From Bacteroidia bacterium (GTDB lineage: Bacteria; Bacteroidota; Bacteroidia; Flavobacteriales; Flavobacteriaceae): a stretch of DNA of 10,858 nt. The notes under the pieces are model-generated. The model was not told the DNA's origin. It saw only the letters and a list, made by a program, of their open reading frames with translations, and made no database searches. The stretch covers positions 1 through 10,858 of the forward strand of contig JAHHLF010000229.1 in the NCBI GenBank assembly GCA_018679315.1, read 5' to 3'. The position numbers and the translations under genes are program-made. Positions 7,265-10,858 of the stretch are shown in pieces (position 1 is the first letter of the stretch; each line of letters opens with the position of its first letter).

Positions 7265-8194
7265 GTGGATATAGTCCAAAGTATAGCTAATTACGATAAA
7301 AGTCACACCTCCATTCTAACAATTGGGACATTTGATGGTGTTCATATCGGACATAGGCGAATACTTGATCAATTGATAAATAATGGCAAAGATTCCGGAC
7401 ACCGCTCTACGGTTCTTACATTTTTTCCGCATCCGCGAATGGTTCTGCAACAGGATTCCGGCATAAAATTGCTGAATACTCTAGAAGAGAAGATCGCCAT
7501 ATTAGAAGAGACGGGGCTTGAATGTCTTGTGATACATCCATTCAGCAAAGAATTCAGCCGACTTACTGCAGAGGAATTTGTACGGGATCACCTTGTAGAG
7601 CAGCTCAATGCTAAAAAGATCATAATCGGATATGACCACAGATTCGGCCGCAATAGAAATGCAGATATTAATGATCTTAATGCCTTTGGCGAAATGCTTG
7701 AATTTGAAGTCGTGGAAATTCCGGCACAGGAGATCAATGAAGTTTCTGTGAGTTCAACGAAGATCCGTGCAGCCTTGGCTGAAGGTGATATCGAGACGGC
7801 AAATGCATACCTCGGCTATGCCTATATGCTAAGCGGAACGATCCAAAAAGGCAAAGGATTGGGCAGACAGTTGACTTTCCCCACGGCGAATCTACATATT
7901 CATGAACACTATAAACTGATCCCTAAAAATGGAGCGTATGTCGTATATGCCAATATTGAAGGTACTTTGAAGTATGGCATGATGAATATAGGCTTTAATC
8001 CCACTGTTAAAGGGAAAAACAGAACTATTGAAATTCACTTTTTTGAGCTAGACCAGGATTTGTATGGACTTCCGCTTCGCATACATGTCTTACATCGATT
8101 AAGGGACGAGGAAAAATTTGATTCCCTCGAGGCCTTACAGCAGCAATTAGACAAAGACAAGACGAAGGCTCAGGCCTATATCTCCGGTTTATGA
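7265..8194 (+). CDS. ribF: Bifunctional riboflavin kinase/FMN adenylyltransferase
   Basis: RibF phosphorylates riboflavin to FMN and adenylylates FMN to FAD in the cytoplasm. The N-terminal adenylyltransferase (about 1-180) shows GTFDGVHIGH (21-30), GYDHRFGRNR (122-131) and SSTKIR (163-168). The C-terminal kinase (about 185-309) shows GKGLGRQLTFPTANL (196-210) with the PTAN metal/nucleotide motif, and IEIHFFELDQDLYG (255-268) with the likely catalytic Glu at 256. The length of 309 fits the family. The start is GTG at 7265: a stop at 7250-7252 closes the frame upstream, no ATG lies between, and the next Met (residue 59) is past the first catalytic motif. It diverges from the metalloprotease gene across 49 bp. 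Its stop overlaps the next gene's start in ATGA, so the two are surely one transcript and probably translationally coupled. Confidence 0.95.
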   Translation: MDIVQSIANYDKSHTSILTIGTFDGVHIGHRRILDQLINNGKDSGHRSTVLTFFPHPRMVLQQDSGIKLLNTLEEKIAILEETGLECLVIHPFSKEFSRLTAEEFVRDHLVEQLNAKKIIIGYDHRFGRNRNADINDLNAFGEMLEFEVVEIPAQEINEVSVSSTKIRAALAEGDIETANAYLGYAYMLSGTIQKGKGLGRQLTFPTANLHIHEHYKLIPKNGAYVVYANIEGTLKYGMMNIGFNPTVKGKNRTIEIHFFELDQDLYGLPLRIHVLHRLRDEEKFDSLEALQQQLDKDKTKAQAYISGL

Positions 8195-9525
8195 GCACTG
8201 CCCGGCTATTCCGACCCATGGATAACAGCCCGCTGATCGTATTTCGGATCATTTTCGGTGCCTTGATCAGCCTGGAATGTTTTGGGGCAATTGCAACAGG
8301 CTGGGTGCGTGAAAATGTGGTGGAACCCACTTTTACATTCAATTTCATCGGATTTGAGTGGCTTCAATTTCTAGTCGGACCCCAGATGTATCTCTATTTT
8401 GCCTTGATGGGCATATTGGGGATCTGTATTAGCCTGGGCTATAGATATCGATTTTGTATGCCGGCATTTACACTACTCTGGACCGGTGCCTATTTGCTTC
8501 AGAAAACAGCATACAACAATCATTATTACCTATTGATACTGCTTGCACTTATCATGTGCTTTATGCCGGCAAATTCATCGCATTCCCTGGATATGAAACA
8601 AGGGCGATTAACTGAAAATCAATGGATGCCGGCCTATGTGAAATGGATCTTTGTACTTCAGCTTTTCCTGGTCTATTCCTATGCGGCTATTGCGAAACTG
8701 TATCCGGATTGGACAGACCTCACTTTTATACGTTTCCTACTCCAGACTAAAGCAGATTATCCGTTGATAGGGGATGTGTTGCAGAGCCCCTCCCTTCATT
8801 CTGTCATTACTTGGGGCGGACTCCTATTTGATGCGCTGATCATTCCTGCCCTGCTGTGGAAACCAAGTCGAATCATTGCCTTTTTCGTGGCCATCGTATT
8901 TCACCTGTTCAACTCCATTGTATTTCAGATCGGTATCTTCCCATATCTCTCCCTGGCACTTACGCTCTTCTTTTTTTCGCCTGGAACTATAAGGAAATTG
9001 TTCTTTAAACAAACCCCGCTGGAAGAGGGTGATAAACCTGCGTTTTCTCCGCCAAAAGCAATATGGATCTGGGGCTGGGCTATATACTTCCTGATTCAGA
9101 CAATATTACCTTTAAGGCATCATATGATCCCCGGTGAGGTCTTATGGACCGAAGAAGGCCACCGGATGAGCTGGCGGATGATGCTCCGCGCACGCTATGG
9201 CAGTATACAATTTGAAGTGGTTAACAAGGAAACCGGAGCCCGAACCGTCCCTGATATCAGTCAAATGCTCTCAAAAAGACAACAAATTCGCATTGCGGGG
9301 TATCCGGATCTGATCTGGCAATTTGCGCAACGCCTTGCCAGGGAATATGCATTGGACGGACAGGATGTTGCTGTATACGCAAATGCCAAAGTAAGCATTA
9401 ACGGCAGGCCTCTTGAGCAATTTACGGACCCCCGTGTCGACCTGGCAGGAGAAGATTGGGACCCATATAGGCACCATCACTGGATTCTTCCGTCACCGAT
9501 CCATGAAAGCCATACTCTGGATTGA
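8191..9525 (+). CDS. HTTM membrane protein, vitamin K-dependent gamma-carboxylase homologue
   Basis: A 444-residue integral inner-membrane protein of the HTTM/VKG_Carbox family. Likely membrane segments lie near 14-34, 63-83, 91-126, 150-168, 206-223, 228-264 and 290-307, followed by a soluble C-terminal part (about 310-444). Family motifs are clear: NNHYYL (109-114), YAAIAKLYPDW (164-174), FHLFNSIVFQIGIFPY (237-252) and EGHRMSWRMMLR (322-333). From memory of human GGCX, H111 and K169 line up with its H160 and catalytic K218; this comes from eye alignment, not a computed one. GGCX carboxylates glutamate using reduced vitamin K; bacterial members have no firmly established substrate that I know of. 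The ATG at 8191 overlaps the ribF stop, and the resulting N-terminus (RLFRPMDNSPLIVFRI) is family-like. No terminator follows. Confidence 0.88.
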   Translation: MSTARLFRPMDNSPLIVFRIIFGALISLECFGAIATGWVRENVVEPTFTFNFIGFEWLQFLVGPQMYLYFALMGILGICISLGYRYRFCMPAFTLLWTGAYLLQKTAYNNHYYLLILLALIMCFMPANSSHSLDMKQGRLTENQWMPAYVKWIFVLQLFLVYSYAAIAKLYPDWTDLTFIRFLLQTKADYPLIGDVLQSPSLHSVITWGGLLFDALIIPALLWKPSRIIAFFVAIVFHLFNSIVFQIGIFPYLSLALTLFFFSPGTIRKLFFKQTPLEEGDKPAFSPPKAIWIWGWAIYFLIQTILPLRHHMIPGEVLWTEEGHRMSWRMMLRARYGSIQFEVVNKETGARTVPDISQMLSKRQQIRIAGYPDLIWQFAQRLAREYALDGQDVAVYANAKVSINGRPLEQFTDPRVDLAGEDWDPYRHHHWILPSPIHESHTLD

Positions 9526-9540
9526 TTAAGGTCTATCAAC

Positions 9541-9571
9541 TTTGATTCAAACCGCTTTCGCACTACATTTG
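9541..9571 (+). promoter_or_regulatory. Canonical Bacteroidota promoter of serS
   Basis: TTTG at 9541-9544, a 19-base spacer and TACATTTG at 9564-9571 match the -33/-7 consensus (TTTG and TAnnTTTG) without mismatch; this is the best promoter in the window. The expected transcription start is near 9576-9578, leaving a leader of only about 11-13 bases before the ATG at 9589. Confidence 0.75.
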
Positions 9572-9588
9572 TGCCTTAACTAATTTAC

Positions 9589-10858
9589 ATGCTTCAAGTA
9601 CACCGGATTAGGGAAGAAAAAGATGCTATTGTCAAAGCGCTGGCAAAGCGGGGTATCGATGCTGCTTCCCTGGTGGATGAGGCCATCCGGCTAGATGAAG
9701 AACGCAGGGCTGCACAGGCCGAACTGGATAACACCCTCGCTAAATCTAATTCCATGTCCAAGGAGATCGGGAATCTCTTCAAGAAAGGAAAACAGGAAGA
9801 AGCCAATGCTCTGAAAGCAGAGACATCTCTGCTGAAAGAAAGCAGTAAGGATTTAGGAGATACACTGCAACAAAAAGCCACAGCGCTTCAAGAAATCCTT
9901 AGTCAGATACCGAATATTCCACATGCATCTGTCCCAGCCGGTACGGATGAAGATGACAATGAAGTGGTTTTTGAGGAAGGAGCTATCCCGGAATTAACGG
10001 AAGGCGCCTTGCCCCATTGGGAATTGGCAAAAAAATATGACATTATTGATTTTGAACTGGGTGTCAAAGTCACCGGTGCCGGTTTTCCGATATATAAGGG
10101 TAAAGGGGCCAAATTGCAACGCGCACTGATCGCCTATTTTCTGGATAAGAATACCCAGGCCGGATATACAGAAATGCAAGTACCTCACCTTGTAAATGAA
10201 ACTTCTGGCTTTGGTACCGGGCAATTGCCTGACAAAGAGGGACAGATGTACGAATTAAAAGACGATAATCTTTATTTGATCCCTACTGCCGAAGTTCCAA
10301 TTACCAATATGCTTAGGAATGTGATTCTCAAAGAGTCGGATTTTCCTATTCAGTATACGGGCTACACTCCCTGCTTCAGAAGAGAAGCCGGAAGTTATGG
10401 TGCCCATGTCCGAGGTTTGAATCGTCTCCATCAATTTGATAAGGTCGAGATCGTACGGGTTGAAAAACCAGAGGATTCTTATGCTGCTTTGGATGTGATG
10501 GTCGATCATGTAAAAGAACTGCTCAATGAATTAAAGCTGCCTTACCGGATCTTAAGACTTTGTGGAGGCGATCTCGGATTTACCTCAGCACTAACCTATG
10601 ATTTTGAAGTGTATTCCACGGCTCAGGAACGCTGGCTTGAGATCAGTTCTGTTTCTAATTTTGAGACGTACCAGGCAAACCGACTCAAATTGCGTTACAG
10701 GGATAGTCAAAATAAAACCCAGCTGGCCCACACCTTGAACGGCAGCGCTTTGGCTTTACCACGGGTCCTGGCGGGTATTTTGGAAAACTATCAAAAGGCA
10801 GATCATATAGCTATTCCTGAGGTGCTTAAGCCGTATACGGGCTTCGATAGCATTTCCT
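9589..10858 (+). CDS. serS: Seryl-tRNA synthetase (3' end cut by window edge)
   Basis: This cytoplasmic class II synthetase charges tRNA-Ser with serine. I translated it directly from ATG 9589: 423 full codons without a stop reach the right edge. The family is usually about 420-430 residues, so only the last few residues should be missing. Residues 1-105 include the long antiparallel coiled-coil arm that grips the tRNA-Ser variable arm (rich in Glu, Lys, Ala and Leu from about 30 to 100). The catalytic domain follows, with TAEVP (233-237), motif 2 region PCFRREAGSYGAHVRG (261-276) and LHQFDKVE (280-287), serine-site EISSVSNFETYQANRL (351-366) and motif 3 GSALALPRVLAGILEN (385-400). The start MLQVHRIRE matches the family. 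There is no Shine-Dalgarno sequence. It has its own promoter, 63 bases after the HTTM gene. Confidence 0.96.
   Translation, partial: MLQVHRIREEKDAIVKALAKRGIDAASLVDEAIRLDEERRAAQAELDNTLAKSNSMSKEIGNLFKKGKQEEANALKAETSLLKESSKDLGDTLQQKATALQEILSQIPNIPHASVPAGTDEDDNEVVFEEGAIPELTEGALPHWELAKKYDIIDFELGVKVTGAGFPIYKGKGAKLQRALIAYFLDKNTQAGYTEMQVPHLVNETSGFGTGQLPDKEGQMYELKDDNLYLIPTAEVPITNMLRNVILKESDFPIQYTGYTPCFRREAGSYGAHVRGLNRLHQFDKVEIVRVEKPEDSYAALDVMVDHVKELLNELKLPYRILRLCGGDLGFTSALTYDFEVYSTAQERWLEISSVSNFETYQANRLKLRYRDSQNKTQLAHTLNGSALALPRVLAGILENYQKADHIAIPEVLKPYTGFDSIS

Noticed and set aside
9522..9539. TTGAT...ATCAA inverted repeat after the HTTM gene as a terminator
   Set aside because: The stem is only 5 bp and AT-rich, with no T run behind it.
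9594..10509. Minus-strand open frames opposite serS
   Set aside because: serS is certain on the plus strand; the minus frames show only low-complexity or unrecognisable sequence.

Overview
The window looks like a stretch of a Bacteroidota chromosome, most likely a marine Flavobacteriaceae. The supporting evidence is: perfect or near TAnnTTTG promoter elements, sometimes with an upstream TTG/TTTG; no Shine-Dalgarno sequence before any gene; a tRNA gene without an encoded CCA end; a secreted protein ending in a type A C-terminal sorting domain of the type IX secretion system (T9SS); and an L25 protein of the long Ctc/TL5 type. The genus cannot be fixed from this sequence alone.

Layout. Positions 1-158 are non-coding, with a weak hairpin and the terminator of a minus-strand tRNA-Leu(CAA) at 159-242. 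The tRNA has its own promoter and diverges from a plus-strand housekeeping block: prs (PRPP synthase, 392-1333), rplY (ribosomal protein L25/Ctc, 1367-2062), a clear terminator at 2080-2125, then pth (peptidyl-tRNA hydrolase, 2206-2772). prs-ctc-pth is a classic bacterial gene order. On the minus strand, 7215-2774 is a two-gene unit: a 1256-residue secreted multidomain zinc metalloprotease, followed with an ATGA overlap by a small lipoprotein with two fibronectin III-like domains. The lipoprotein stop codon lies one base from the pth stop codon. Diverging from the protease across 49 bp is ribF (FAD synthetase/riboflavin kinase, GTG start, 7265-8194). It overlaps by ATGA an integral membrane HTTM protein homologous to vitamin K-dependent gamma-carboxylase (8191-9525). 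serS (seryl-tRNA synthetase, 9589 onward) has a textbook Bacteroidota promoter and runs off the right edge.

How the genes work together. prs, rplY, pth, serS and the tRNA serve nucleotide supply and translation, and ribF supplies FMN/FAD. The accessory content consists of two coupled pairs. The first is the T9SS-exported protease with the cell-surface lipoprotein. The second is ribF with the carboxylase-like membrane protein. These pairs are the places where undescribed biology could lie; everything else is ordinary. I see no insertion sequence, CRISPR array, phage gene or obviously transferred island.
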